From assembly GCA_020283515.1 (NCBI GenBank), contig JAHZTW010000002.1, positions 60,158,661 to 60,222,660 on the forward strand: a DNA stretch of 64,000 nucleotides. The letters run 5' to 3'. Below the pieces are notes generated by a model. The model was not told the origin of the DNA, did no database searches, and saw only the letters and a list, made by a program, of their open reading frames with translations. The position numbers and the translations under genes were made by a program. The number at the start of each line of letters is the position of its first letter. Within the stretch, counting starts at the first letter, position 1. Source of the stretch: Alliaria petiolata (Eukaryota; Streptophyta; Magnoliopsida; Brassicales; Brassicaceae). Positions 1-10,285 of this stretch are shown here, piece after piece.

Positions 1-39
1 ATTTTTGTCTTTCTCTGTTTCTTTTTGTTACATTTTCAG

Positions 40-653
40 GAAGAGGAGTTGTGTAGACCAGTGAGTATTGGTGAACTTTTCCTGAAGACCCACACAAGAC
101 CAGATGGGACTTATGTTGATAGGAAGGCGCAAAAGATCGCAGAGGCGTATGAGAAGAACCTGCAAGAGAAGCGGTCCGAGTTCGAGGCAGAATCTTCAAA
201 TGGGACTTCACAACCTCGACAGCTAACCACAGACGAGATCAACGACATCTTTCTTCAGGTAACTATGCATCTGATCTTACATTAAGCAATTGCGTTTTCA
301 TTCTTTACACATTTGCTAAGTATCTCGGTTTCTTTTCCGTTTCGAAGTCAACTATCGTGAATGAAAGAGGGGATGCTTATGGTATTGGAAGTCTCGGAGA
401 GTCTCACGTAAGCGGCAAGCGCAAGTACCCGGGTAGATCTTCGTCGACTTACCACTCGCTCCAACAAAAACTTGAAGAAGCTCAGCGCCAAATAGAAGCA
501 CAAGCCGCTCATAACGCACAGCTTCAAACTGAGCTAGCCCGTCAAGCGGCTGAGCAGCGAGACTTGAGCTTGATGGAGCAATATCTTCGCAAAACTGACC
601 CGGGATACGTTGACTTCCGCGCTTCCCAAACTGGTCCAACTCACTCACCTTGA
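40..653 (+). CDS. C-terminal exons of a plant Ptta/En/Spm (CACTA) transposon protein, partial
   Basis: Two exons are readable: 40-258, after a pyrimidine-rich CAG acceptor and ending before GTAACT, and 348-653 ending in TGA. Joined, they give 175 residues in one frame. The first part (PVSIGELFLKTH, then DGTYVDRKAQKIAEAYE) is typical of the conserved C-terminal block of plant Ptta/En/Spm transposase-associated proteins. The second is a glutamine- and glutamate-rich coiled coil (YHSLQQKLEEAQRQIEAQ) ending at GYVDFR. The N-terminal exons are outside the window. A direct repeat of about 38 bp (609-646 and 649-686) spans the stop, so the stop used may not be ancestral. Its role would be transposition of its own element; whether it works cannot be judged. 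Confidence 0.75.
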
Positions 654-879
654 CTTCCGCGCTTCCCAAACTGGTCCAACTCACTCTTCTTCTTATGTTT
701 CTATGTTTCAAACTGAAATGAAATATTTGTATTGTATTTTATGATTTCTTGTAAGACAATGTACCTTATTAGTAATTTATGGGTTATAAGACTTTTTCTT
801 AGATTAAAAACTCATTATTACAAAAAAAAAAAAACAAAACCAAATAAAGCCAAAATGATTTTACCAAATTGTTTTTTTT

Positions 880-1326
880 TTAACTTATTAGTCGCTAAAA
901 AGTCGCAAAATCAGTCACAAAACAGTCGCTAATTCGTCGTAATACAAATTAACAATCTTATCGGCTCAATTAGTCGCTATTTAGTCACTGAAAGAGTCAC
1001 TAAAGAGTCGCAAAATAGTCGCAATATTTAGCGACTAATTAGTAACTACATAATTTACGACTAGAAAACGGCTAAAATCAATCACAATTTGGTCGTTAAA
1101 AAGACGCAAGTTAGTCGCTACTTTTGCGACTAAGTTACGACTGTTTTCACTCGACATATACGTAGTCGCTTATTAGTCGCAAATTTGCGACTAATTAGCG
1201 ACTACTGAAATTAGCGACAAAATATTAGAGACTACTTATTTTAGTTGCTAATTAGTCGTAAATCGTGGTTTTGCGATTTCTTAGCAACTGTTTTTGTAGT
1301 CGCGAAAAGCCTGTTTTCTTGTAGTG
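880..1326. repeat. CACTA subterminal repeat zone
   Basis: Many copies of a short motif related to TTAGTCGCTA, and of its complement (TTGCGACTAA), occur in both orientations over about 450 bp, ending in the CACTA terminus. In this superfamily such clusters are binding sites for the element-encoded protein. Confidence 0.75.
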
Positions 1327-1889
1327 ATATATATATATGTATGCAGTAATTTTCAAATTTGTATAGATGAATAGTGTGATATCTTAATATAAATTTCCAA
1401 ATTTTGAAAAATATGTCAATTTGTAACTACAGTTAAACAACCCATATTATCTGATTTCATTTTTTAAAATGCATTAAAGTGATAAAAAAAATTATTTGTA
1501 AGAAAAATAATAATATGAAAAATTAGAGTGATGAATTGTATTTACACTTTACTACTCATTTAAATAAAAAATCTTATGTGATAAATTAATTTTTTATATA
1601 TATAGTGGTTTTCGCTATTGTTTTGAATAGTGAGATATCATTTCTTTCAAATAATTCATATGTTTTCAATAGTGAGATTTTACGTAGTGCAATTTTGAAT
1701 CTCTTTGATGTTCCACCGTAAAAGAATTTATACTATTTTTTTTCCTAGTTTCTTTACAACAAGATTGAGACTTTATAATTGCTTAAAAATGTAATTATGT
1801 GTATCAAAAAAATTATACTAGATTCGTACAAAGAAATTAAGTGATTATATACTCATATTTTTTTTTTTTTGGACTCTACAGAAAAAAAG
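1327..1889 (+). promoter_or_regulatory. Promoter and 5' leader region of the block A kelch gene
   Basis: This AT-rich segment is closely similar to 8898-9487 upstream of the second kelch-type gene. Just before the start codon is a pyrimidine run followed by CTACAG (1875-1880), a good 3' splice acceptor, also present in block C (GAATCTACAG before 9480). A 5'-UTR intron ending there is likely but inferred. Confidence 0.45.
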
Positions 1890-3161
1890 ATGTCCGAAGA
1901 AAATAATCAAGAATTGTTGACACTAAGAAAAGATCAAGATCTCAGAATTGGAGAAAACTCTAGCCAATCTGAGCCAAAGAAGTTTAAACCCAACATTCCT
2001 GACCTAAATGCAGAACCTTATTCCAATTCGGAGGGAGAAGAAGGAGAAATTGTAGAAACAATTCAGAGTTTGACAGGTTCAAAAGCTCATTATGCACGTT
2101 GTGTTTTTCCTAAGCTTTTGGACGAGTTTGAGGTTGAGATCTTTGTTCGTGTTCCATGCTTTAAATTTGGGAAACTAAAATTTCTCAACAGACGGTCCAT
2201 GCAGTTATTTAAGAGCTTTGACATTTTTAAGGCTAGGAAAGAACGCGGGATTGTGAAACCATACGTGTTTTTGCATTCGGGTGGTGAAACTCGTTGGACA
2301 ATATTTGATGAGGATTTTGAGAGTTTTCAAGTACTTCCACAAGTTCCTACTAACGACTATTGCTTCTTCCATAGCGATAAGGAAACGATTAGTGCGGGTA
2401 CGCAATTAATCGTCATTGGGGAGGAGATTGAGAGCATTGTGGTGTGGCGATACGAGCTAGAGGAGCATAAGTGGTTCAAAGGTCCTGCAATGATCACACC
2501 GAGGGTCATGTATGGTTCTGCCAACCATGGAACCAATGCTTATTTTGCAGGAGGAATTCATATTGACGAAAATGGGACCCGTGAGGTTTTGAACAAGTCT
2601 GAGAAATATGACGCAGAATCCAAAATGTGGACTGCGATTCATGGAATGCATAAGCGAAGGAAATTCAGCTCAGGATGTTTCTTGCGCGGCAAGTTTTACG
2701 TCCTCGGTGGCCGAGATGAGAATGATGAAAGCCTAACTTGTGGAGAAAGTTATGACGAGGTGACGAATTCTTGGGCGCTGATACCCAACATACTCGGAGA
2801 CATCAGCTTCACGTCTTGCCACTCGCCGCCCCTCATTGCCGTGGTCAACGACAACTTCTACGCATTGGACATATCTTCCAACGAGCTTCGTGTTTACGAT
2901 ATAAACGCAAACGCTTGGACGAAACTTGGTGTTGTGCCTGTGAGAGCAAATGCCGCCTTTGGTTGGGGAGTTGTGTTCAAGTCGATTGGAGATATGCTTT
3001 TGGTGATTGGACCTTCGCCTTGGAATAGGAGAGTGGTACTTTACTTCACATGTCGGCCTTCTCCAGACAAGGAAGATCAGGTTTGGGAGCAATTAAGAAA
3101 CTACTGCGATGCTGTTGAACGCCACCAGTTTATTCTTAACTGCTGCGTCATGTTTGCTTGA
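1890..3161 (+). CDS. F-box/kelch-repeat protein with one DLNxxP motif
   Basis: The reading frame gives 423 residues from the ATG at 1890; a longer frame would start on a TTG at 1869 inside a probable splice acceptor and was not used. Residues 1-65 are acidic and low complexity and contain IPDLNAEP (about residues 36-43), matching the DLNxxP form of the EAR repression motif. About residues 70-125 (FPKLLDEFEVEIFVRVP, then a K/R-rich segment ending KPYVFL) match the degenerate F-box of the SKIP11/At3g27150-type kelch proteins. The rest has kelch-like blades with GG turns (YFAGG, FYVLGGRD). Family members act as substrate adaptors of SCF ubiquitin ligases. The length is usual for the family and no breaks are seen. 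Close to At3g27150 from memory; the substrate is unknown. Confidence 0.85.
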   Translation: MSEENNQELLTLRKDQDLRIGENSSQSEPKKFKPNIPDLNAEPYSNSEGEEGEIVETIQSLTGSKAHYARCVFPKLLDEFEVEIFVRVPCFKFGKLKFLNRRSMQLFKSFDIFKARKERGIVKPYVFLHSGGETRWTIFDEDFESFQVLPQVPTNDYCFFHSDKETISAGTQLIVIGEEIESIVVWRYELEEHKWFKGPAMITPRVMYGSANHGTNAYFAGGIHIDENGTREVLNKSEKYDAESKMWTAIHGMHKRRKFSSGCFLRGKFYVLGGRDENDESLTCGESYDEVTNSWALIPNILGDISFTSCHSPPLIAVVNDNFYALDISSNELRVYDINANAWTKLGVVPVRANAAFGWGVVFKSIGDMLLVIGPSPWNRRVVLYFTCRPSPDKEDQVWEQLRNYCDAVERHQFILNCCVMFA

Positions 3162-3654
3162 AGTTTCTTCGTCCGGGAAGAACTTGGCAACATGTTTTGT
3201 TTGTGTCTAAAATTAATTTGCGGCAATCTTGACGCCGAAACATAACTAAAGTTGTGGTTTTATGTTGTTTCTTTTTCTTTTGATTTATTTATATGTTTTG
3301 CATATCGGTCTTTAATTTAGACTTAAATGTTGGTTTGTTTAATTTTATTTAATATAAGTGTTTGCGTTTGTGTCGAAAAGCTTAATGTCGTTTATGTATT
3401 GAATCGTATGATTTTGTTGTTTTTTTTTCTTCGGCCACAAACTAACAACGTTTGCGATTTTGATTCTGGAAAGCATAAACAAGAAAAGCTTAAAGGAAAA
3501 CGAAGATGGAGATGAAAAAAATGTGAATCTTATACAGCTTTTCTAATGGCTTCTTGTCAAATCGGCAGCTCCTCGTATTCATGGATCGTTCATGGCTACA
3601 AAATTACAACGGAAAGTTTGTGTTTAAGTCCGAGTATCCCAGAGGTCTAATCTC
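3162..3654. other. 3' flank of the block A kelch gene
   Basis: Non-coding DNA nearly identical in order to 10336-10814 in block C, consistent with a shared 3' UTR and terminator region. No ORF worth calling. Confidence 0.6.
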
Positions 3655-3790
3655 CATGTGTCTAGAGCCTCGCTCTTGAGCCTAGATGATCAGCACAAGA
3701 TCATTAAGAGACAACTGCAAAGTATAATAGAGATCAGCTTCGTTAAACTAATATTTACTTGTTTAATCCCTCTTCTCTTCTTTCAGGTTT
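3655..3790 (-). pseudogene. Remnant of a defensin-like gene (block A)
   Basis: AGCCTCGCTCTTGAG and CAACTGCAAAGTATAA match the start of exon 2 and the intron of the intact defensin-like gene at 6695-7085. Directly after them the sequence jumps to upstream DNA, so the signal-peptide exon is missing. The cysteine-coding part is not recognisable. Block C has the same structure, so the loss came before the A/C duplication. Confidence 0.6.
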
Positions 3791-4067
3791 TCCCAAGTAT
3801 ATAGTGTCGCCACAATTGTGCATTTCCGTTCCATTACATTTTTTTCTTTTTTTTTAATCATGCACTTGTCTTAAATTATCAACCTAAAGGAAGGTCATTG
3901 GTCATCTCTGTAACCCATTTTTTTATTTTCGTTTTTTCTTCAGTTTGAAATATCTATTGTTTTAAAATGATTTTGTTCTTGTCAGGGATAGAGTCAGCAC
4001 AAATCTTGGCGACTTAATCCAATAATGAAAATGATTTGGCTTCATTAGTTTATTAGTAAACTTTAGG

Positions 4068-5062
4068 CACTACAAGAAATCAAGTGTGTTGTATCATTTA
4101 TTTTATTTGTTAATATCATTTATTGATTGATGCAAATTCAGTTGCATCATTTAATTAATTGACCCTGGAAATGGTGACTTTAATCATTTACATCAATATT
4201 ATTTAATTGATGTTAATATGTATCATTTGCAATAAATGATATTAATATTTTGCATCATTTAAAATAAATAATATTAGTATTTTGCATCAATTAGAATAAA
4301 TGATATTAAAATTTGTATCAGTTAAAAGAAATGATATTAAAGTTTACATCAGTTAATATAATTGAGATAAACAGTTGCATCAATTAATATAAATGATGTT
4401 AATATTTGTCTCGGTTATAACAATTGATGTTATATATTTATATCATATATTTTAGTTGATAATATATAAATTATAATTAATATTAAAATTCATGTAAATT
4501 TTAAATTTTGTGTTAGTTTTTATAATATTATCAATTGGAGATAACTAATCATTTTGTATTTATTATTCTAAGGAATATATGTAAATACATATGTATGATT
4601 TAACATATAAAAAAATATGGTGTTGATCTTTTATAGAGAAGAAGACTAGTACTCTTCATCCTTCTTTAGCAATGTGGGACAAATAGTTGTTTAGTTAAAA
4701 TTTTGTTTGCATCACTTTTTAGTGTCAATTTTTAATAAGTGATTCAAAATAAAGTCATTTATTTTTTGACAATTTATAAGTGATGCTATCTATTTTATTT
4801 TTATTAATTGATGCTAATTAAGTTAGTATTAATATCAATTATTTTAATTAATGCTAATCAAGTTAGTAATAGTATCAATTATTTTTATTTGATGCTAATC
4901 AGGTTAGTATTAATATTAATTTTTTAATTGATGCTATTCAAGTTAGTATTAGTATCAATTTTATTTAATATTAGTATCAATTTTTAATAAGTGATTCTAA
5001 ATAGTATCAATTATTTTAATGATACTTTATAAGTGATGTTATCTACTCTTTTTCTTGTAGTG
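4068..5062. mobile_element. Non-autonomous CACTA-type MITE, 995 bp
   Basis: The element starts CACTACAAGAAAT and ends TTTCTTGTAGTG, with the 3-bp direct repeat AGG on each side (4065-4067 and 5063-5065). Block C shows the uninterrupted site (CTTTAGGGTTTCAACTGC near 11231). The interior is AT-rich with many variants of TTGATGTTAATATT and TGCATCATTTA, and has no coding capacity. Confidence 0.9.
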
Positions 5063-5780
5063 AGGGTTTCAACTGCATTGAAGCAATCATGGCGACACTA
5101 TCTCGACTCCTTTTGACTTTTGAGTTTTGAACATCAGTATATTGCATATTTTCTATATATGCCAATACTACTATAATAAAATTCCAAAAAGGAGCCAAAA
5201 TAAGATAATATAAACGTTAATTAAAGATGTGTATAAAGCAAAATTCTTCTTCATGTTTGTGTAATAATTCGGTTTTTTTTTTTAAATTATAGATTTTTTT
5301 TTCACAACAAAATGAATATATTTACAAATAAGTGAAAAAAGGACCAACGATATAGTGAGAAACGAAACATGAACTATGAAACAGAGATAAGACTGAAATA
5401 TAGTTCCCTATATTGTGTGATGGTAAACATACTTACAATCAAAAGTTCATAACTATTAGAGATGTTGTACTTGATGCCCAAGCGATCGTGATTCACTCCT
5501 AACTATTAGAGATCTTGTACTTATGGCCAGCTGTCGAGATTTTACTTTATATCATCATTAAACCGAAACAAAGCTTCTTCATATACTTATGGCCAATTTG
5601 ATTGCAATGATCATTCGTTTCCTAACTTGTCGATAATCCTGTATCATTGCATTCCACAAATGGTACACTACCGAAGCTTCAAGTGCCAATCGAATGACTA
5701 TAAATTGAACTTTGAGGAATTAACGGTTCAAAAGTGGCGACGTCCAATAGGCGTTAAGCAGTTTTCCAAGAGATTTCTGG

Positions 5781-6694
5781 TAATAGTTGATTAGAGAATA
5801 AAATCAAGCCAAGAAAATTACTATGACAAATGTCGCCACCTCCACTGGAAAAGCATCAAAAGCAAAACATAGAGGTCATCAAAAGCAAAATCTAGAGGTC
5901 GGGTGGCACTTGGGACGAGACCATATTACATGTTATGGTTTCGGGTCCGGTTTAAAATCTTTTTTTATCTAAAAAAAATTTATCACCGGTTCTTCTAGTT
6001 CGCTATTAATTTTTATCTCCTGCACATTAGACTTTCATAACTAATTTTAATCGGAGTAATCAGTGAATTTGCATTGGAATCATGAGAACCGGCTATTTCT
6101 AAGCTTACCTCCTCTTTTCCCCTCATTGCGATGATGATTAGAGGCAAGACGTACCAGCACGATAAGCTAAAATGAAACTGCTAGGATTTTCTCAGGGAAA
6201 ACTAGAGAGATTTTTTTTGGAAAAAGTCTAATCTTAATCAAAAGTCTTAAAGCTTCTCATAAGCTTAACTTTTATAACTATCCTCTAACAACCTCTTAAT
6301 GACTCTGTTACTATTTACAACTGACAAAGAGTTATGCACACTATAAAAAAAGAGTTATAAGCAAAATCCACTCTGATCCTAGTGTCCAAGATTTGGTCAA
6401 TATTTATAAATGATGTCTAGGGAACGAATTTTTGAATTTAGGCGGAAAAGGAATGCGGAAAACAAACACAAAACAAGTTTATTATATATTCAGAATGAAA
6501 CAAAAGTGCACACAACATGTCAACATGAGATTACACTTGGGAGGCAAGCAATGATAAGCTTTGCCTTTGATGTTTTATTTGGAAGCAAAAGAAACTTGAA
6601 CATAAACATACACAAATGTCATGTCCCCACACTGAATGGTAACAAAAGTTACACCTGGTAATTATAAGCTTTGCCTCTGATAGTGTTTGTTATT
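5781..6694. other. Non-coding interval between block A and the defensin-like gene
   Basis: AT-rich DNA. A short frame at 6410-6661 has no recognisable features and no splice context. Nothing else was seen. Confidence 0.5.
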
Positions 6695-7085
6695 TCAAAC
6701 CTTTTTGTAGCAATGGCAGTGTTTGTCGGTTCCCTCAACAGCCGCCCAACAATACGAAACCGGAGGATTCTCCACTGGCAGTTTGTTGCAACAGTTACAG
6801 CAATCAGCATTTGTACCTAGGAACGGTGCCGGCCCGCACTCTGCGTGGAAAACACGTGAAGCGGGCGCAGAGCATCCACCAGGACCACAATCATTAGCCT
6901 CGCTCTTGAGGAATCCTAGATGTTGACATATACATCAAGATCATCACGAGGACAAACAATATAATTAAAAGACAACTGCAAAGTATAACAGAGATAAACT
7001 TGGTTATTAAATTAATACCGGTTAAAGCCATCACGAGGACAAGCAAGAGAACGGTGAAGCTGACGGAGTTGAGGTTCTTTGCCAT
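6695..7085 (-). CDS. Defensin-like (DEFL) secreted cysteine-rich peptide
   Basis: Two exons on the minus strand: 7085-7019 and 6915-6695, with a 103-bp GT-AG intron in phase 1, giving 95 residues. Exon 1 starts MAKNLNSVSF and continues as a hydrophobic signal peptide (TVLLLVLVMALTG). Exon 2 adds FLKSEANDCGPGGC and a cysteine-rich tail with ten cysteines, including DCCNCC and an HCHCYKKV end. The intron after the signal peptide is usual for plant DEFL genes. Such peptides are secreted and act in defence or in cell-to-cell signalling; the target here is unknown. The cysteine pattern belongs to a Brassicaceae DEFL subgroup, not to classical eight-cysteine defensins. Overlapping frames on either strand are shadows. 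Confidence 0.85.
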
Positions 7086-7183
7086 TTCTTTTTCTTTTCT
7101 TCTTTGCTCTTGCTAAAACTTGTGTTTTCTTTTTCTTTTGGATAAACTTAACTTTGATGATACAAATCCTAAGATGCGGTGAT

Positions 7184-7192
7184 CTATTTATA
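7184..7192 (-). promoter_or_regulatory. TATA box of the defensin-like gene
   Basis: Read on the minus strand this is TATAAATA, about 100 bp upstream of the start codon at 7085. Confidence 0.6.
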
Positions 7193-7199
7193 GTCAGAA

Positions 7200-7980
7200 T
7201 TTCTTCTTTTTGGTTTTCCCAAGTTCATAATGTCGCCACAATTGTGCATTGCCGTCTCTTTCATTACATTTTGTTAACCAAGCTAGTCTATTCTTTTTTT
7301 AAAAATCATGCACTTGTGTCAAATAATAATAATAAAAAAGAAGGTACGTCATCTCTTACTCATTTTTTTTATATTCATTTTTTCTTTAGTTTGAAGCATA
7401 TAGATATTGTTTGAAAATGATTTTGTTGTTGTCATGGACACAGAGTAAGCACGAAATTGGAAAAAATTATTCCAATAATCAACTCGATTTGGCTTCATTA
7501 GTTCAATTATAAACTTTAGGGTTTCAGCTGCATTGCAGTAATGGCGACACTATCTCAATTCTTTTGAGACTATTACTAATATACATATACACAAAAAAAC
7601 GAGCCAAATTGAGAGATCATATAACGACAATTAATTTTTATTTTTTCCTTATTTTTAAAAAATTCAAATTTATTTTACAACAAATATAAATATCATCTAC
7701 AAAAAAGTGAAAAGGGGAAAAACGACGAAACATAAACTGAAGCAAAAAGCTTCAACATATATAATACAAAGAAGAAAACTCCAATCATGCTATTCGACTA
7801 CCAAATCAGCTGAGGAGAAGATATTGATGATGAGCAAAATTGAGTTTGATGATTGCATTGATTCATTTCATGACCAACTTTTCGATCATCCTATGATAAA
7901 ATTTTTTTAATGGGACACCGAAGCTTCGAGTGCCAATCGAAAGACAGGAATGAACGGTTCAAGAGGTTGTTAATGGTGAC
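7200..7980. repeat. Third copy of the defensin-like upstream region
   Basis: GGTTTTCCCAAG, then GTGTCGCCACAATTGTGC-type sequence, ATGGCGACACTATCTC and the GCTTC(A/G)AGTGCCAATCGAA segment recur in order in block A (3791-5750) and block C (10935-12395). This copy sits upstream of the intact defensin-like gene, so it probably holds that gene's promoter. Confidence 0.7.
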
Positions 7981-8897
7981 GTCCCAATTATAGAAAGTTA
8001 AAGAAAACTTTAGTAACTATCTCAATCTCTATTGTAATGTTCTCTTCTAATTATCTAGGATTCTAACTATATCTTATATATAACACTAAAGAAGATAAGA
8101 GAATGGATATATTATTAATTCCTCCAATACAAACATGTCATCACATTATCGGGGGAGTAAATAAATTTTATAGCAAAATTCACTAATGTTGAACTAGTAT
8201 TCTATTTTGATACCAAAAATGTGTGTTCTATATGAACAAATAGACTTCCAACAAATGTGAGTTTCTATATATATAAATAAAGTTTCAATTTAAAATATAT
8301 CATTTTCATGAAATAAAATGTTTTTTTCAAAATATAACCCTAGTTATTTATATTTATTAATTTTTAAAACATGGGAACAAATTAATTTAATTAATACAGT
8401 ATAAGGGAAATTGAAAACATAGTCAAAATTAGTTTTTTGTCAACTTAATAACTCTTCTTAGAAAATTACCAACAATTAGCCAAAAGTGAATAACAATTTA
8501 TTAATAGCTAGTACTTTATGGTAAAAATTTAATTAAGTACCTAAAAATCCAATCAAAATTGTCAAAACAATTATCACTAATAATTTATGGTAGAAAGTTG
8601 AATAAAAACATTTTAATGTTATGGTAAAGAATTGAATTAAAAAAAACATATACTCAGATAAACTATATATATCTTTGTAATTTGTCGTTTAGTAATCTGC
8701 AAAAATTGGAGGCACCGCATCTTTCAAACTAACTAAATAAAACCGGGACTTAAGTACGTATTTATTAGAGTCTTCTCGATCAGCTATCAAGGTATAATGC
8801 ATCATATTTTATAATGAACTTAATAACTAGTTATGGAATTATGAATTCTAAATATTGTTAATCTTTGTTTTTAGCATTCGCATTTCATTATTATAAC
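7981..8897. other. AT-rich interval without genes
   Basis: Homopolymer-rich AT sequence. No ORF, RNA gene or clear repeat boundary was found. Confidence 0.5.
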
Positions 8898-9487
8898 AGA
8901 TATATATGTATGTATGCAGTAATTTTCATAATTGTATAGATGAATAGTGCGATATCTTAATATAAAATTCCAATTTTTTAAAAATACGTCAATTTGTAAC
9001 TATAGTTTAACAACACATATTGCCTGATTTCATTTTTAAATGCATCAAATAAAAATTATTTGTAAGAAAGGACAAACTAGAGTGACGTAAGAATATACAA
9101 AATTAGAGTGATGAATTGTATTTCCCCTTTACTACTCATTAAAAAAAAATCTTATGTTATAGTTTTTTTTTTTAATATATATATATATAGTGGTTTTAGC
9201 TTCTTCTTTTTTGAATAGTGAGATATCAATTCTTTCAAATAATTCATATTGTTGTTTTCAATAGTGAGATTTTAGGTAGTGCAATTTTAAATCTCTTTGA
9301 TGTTCCACCGTAAAAGAATCTCTACTATTTTGTTCCTAGTTTCTTTACAACAAGATTGAGAATTTATAATTGCTTAAAAATGTAATTATGTGTATTAAAA
9401 GTGTTATGCTAGATTCGTACAAAGAAATTAAATGATGATATACACTCATATTATTATTTTTTGGTTTGGAATCTACAGAAGAAAAAA

Positions 9488-10285
9488 ATGTCAAAAGAAA
9501 GTAATCAAGAAATGTTGATACTACGAAAAGATCAAGCTCCCAGATTTGAAGCAAAATCTAGCCAATCTGAGCCAAAGAAGTTTCTGATTGATGGCGTTAA
9601 ACCCAACATTCCTGACCTAAATGCAGAACCTTATTCCAATTCGGAGGGAGAAGAAGAAGAAGAAATTGTAGAAACAATTCAGAGTTTGACAAGCTCAAAA
9701 GCTCAAGATGGACCTAAATGCCAATCTAAACCCAACATTCCTGACCTAAATGCAGAACCTTATTCCAATTCAGAGGGAGAAGAAGAAGGAGAAATGGTAG
9801 AATCAATTCAGAGTTTGACAGGTTCAAAAGCTCACGATGTTAAACCCAACATTCCTGACCTAAATGCAGAACCTTATTCCAATTCAGAGGGAGAAGAAGA
9901 AGGAGAAATCGTAGAATCAATTCAGAGTTTGACAGGTTCAAAAGCTCACGATGTTAAACCCAACATTCCTGACCTAAATGCAGAACCTTATTCCAATTCG
10001 GAGGGAGAAGAAGAAGGAGAAATCGTAGAAACAATTCAAAGTTTGACAGGTTCAAAAGCTCATGATGGTAAACCCAACATTCCTGACCTAAATGCAGAAC
10101 CTTATTGCAGTTCGGAGGGAGAAGAAGAAGGAGAAATGGTAGAAACAATTCAGAATTTGACAGGTTCAAAAGCTCAAGATGGAGATTGTGTTTTTCCTAA
10201 GCTTTTGGACGAGTTTGAGGTTGAGATCTTTGTTCGTGTTCCATGCTTTAAATTCGGGAATCTAAAATCTAAGAAACTATTGTGA
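9488..10285 (+). CDS. Truncated kelch-family paralogue with five tandem DLNxxP (EAR-type) repeats
   Basis: The frame from the ATG at 9488 gives 265 residues. Residues 1-37 match the block A protein. Residues 38-232 are five units, each opening KPNIPDLNAEPY followed by an acidic SEGEEE-type run; the DLN aspartates fall at residues 43, 86, 124, 162 and 200. Next comes the start of the F-box (FPKLLDEFEVEIFVRVP). The frame then runs into a deletion junction (block A 2182-3094 is absent) and ends KSKKLL and a stop in the wrong frame for the old C-terminus. All kelch blades are gone. It may be a pseudogene, but the first 258 codons stay open through five repeat copies, and the promoter and 3' flank are kept. 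DLNxxP motifs recruit TOPLESS-type corepressors in known proteins; that role here is inference. Confidence 0.6.
   Translation: MSKESNQEMLILRKDQAPRFEAKSSQSEPKKFLIDGVKPNIPDLNAEPYSNSEGEEEEEIVETIQSLTSSKAQDGPKCQSKPNIPDLNAEPYSNSEGEEEGEMVESIQSLTGSKAHDVKPNIPDLNAEPYSNSEGEEEGEIVESIQSLTGSKAHDVKPNIPDLNAEPYSNSEGEEEGEIVETIQSLTGSKAHDGKPNIPDLNAEPYCSSEGEEEGEMVETIQNLTGSKAQDGDCVFPKLLDEFEVEIFVRVPCFKFGNLKSKKLL
9599..10183 (+). repeat. Coding tandem repeat: one 129-bp and four 114-bp units
   Basis: Unit starts (AAACCCAACATTCCTGACC) are at 9599, 9728, 9842, 9956 and 10070. The spacing is 129 bp and then exactly 114 bp, all multiples of three, so the frame is preserved. Block A has one unit, at 1986. Confidence 0.95.

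Larger units (their letters stand above)
1..1326 (+). mobile_element. Right end of a CACTA (En/Spm) DNA transposon
   Basis: The segment ends with TTTCTTGTAGTG at 1315-1326, the reverse complement of the CACTACAAGAAA terminus of plant CACTA elements. Upstream are the last exons of a CACTA-associated protein (40-653) and a zone rich in short repeated motifs (880-1326). The left end lies outside the window, so length and target duplication cannot be checked. Homology between blocks A and C begins right at the outer edge (1327). Confidence 0.85.
1327..5780. repeat. Segmental duplication block A (partner 8898-12399)
   Basis: The block holds a promoter region, an F-box/kelch-type gene, its 3' flank, a decayed defensin-like locus and further non-coding DNA. 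It aligns in the same order with 8898-12399: the sequence around TGTATGCAGTAATTTTC near 1340 recurs near 8912, the 3' flank starting GAAGTTTCTTCGTCCGGG (3161) recurs at 10336, and TAGTGTCGCCACAATTGTGC (about 3801) recurs at 10952. Block A has a CACTA MITE that block C lacks; block C has an Emigrant-type insertion that block A lacks. Confidence 0.85.

Noticed and set aside
1869..1889. Longer N-terminus for the block A kelch protein
   Set aside because: It would start at TTG inside a pyrimidine run and CTACAG acceptor; the ATG at 1890 is conserved in the paralogue at 9488.
6723..6926. Plus-strand 67-codon frame
   Set aside because: It is the antisense of the defensin-like exon 2.
6894..7085. 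Unspliced 63-residue version of the defensin-like peptide
   Set aside because: It reads through the intron and loses all conserved cysteines; splicing gives the family pattern.
9461..9487. Longer N-terminus for the block C protein
   Set aside because: It also lacks an ATG and overlaps the probable splice acceptor.
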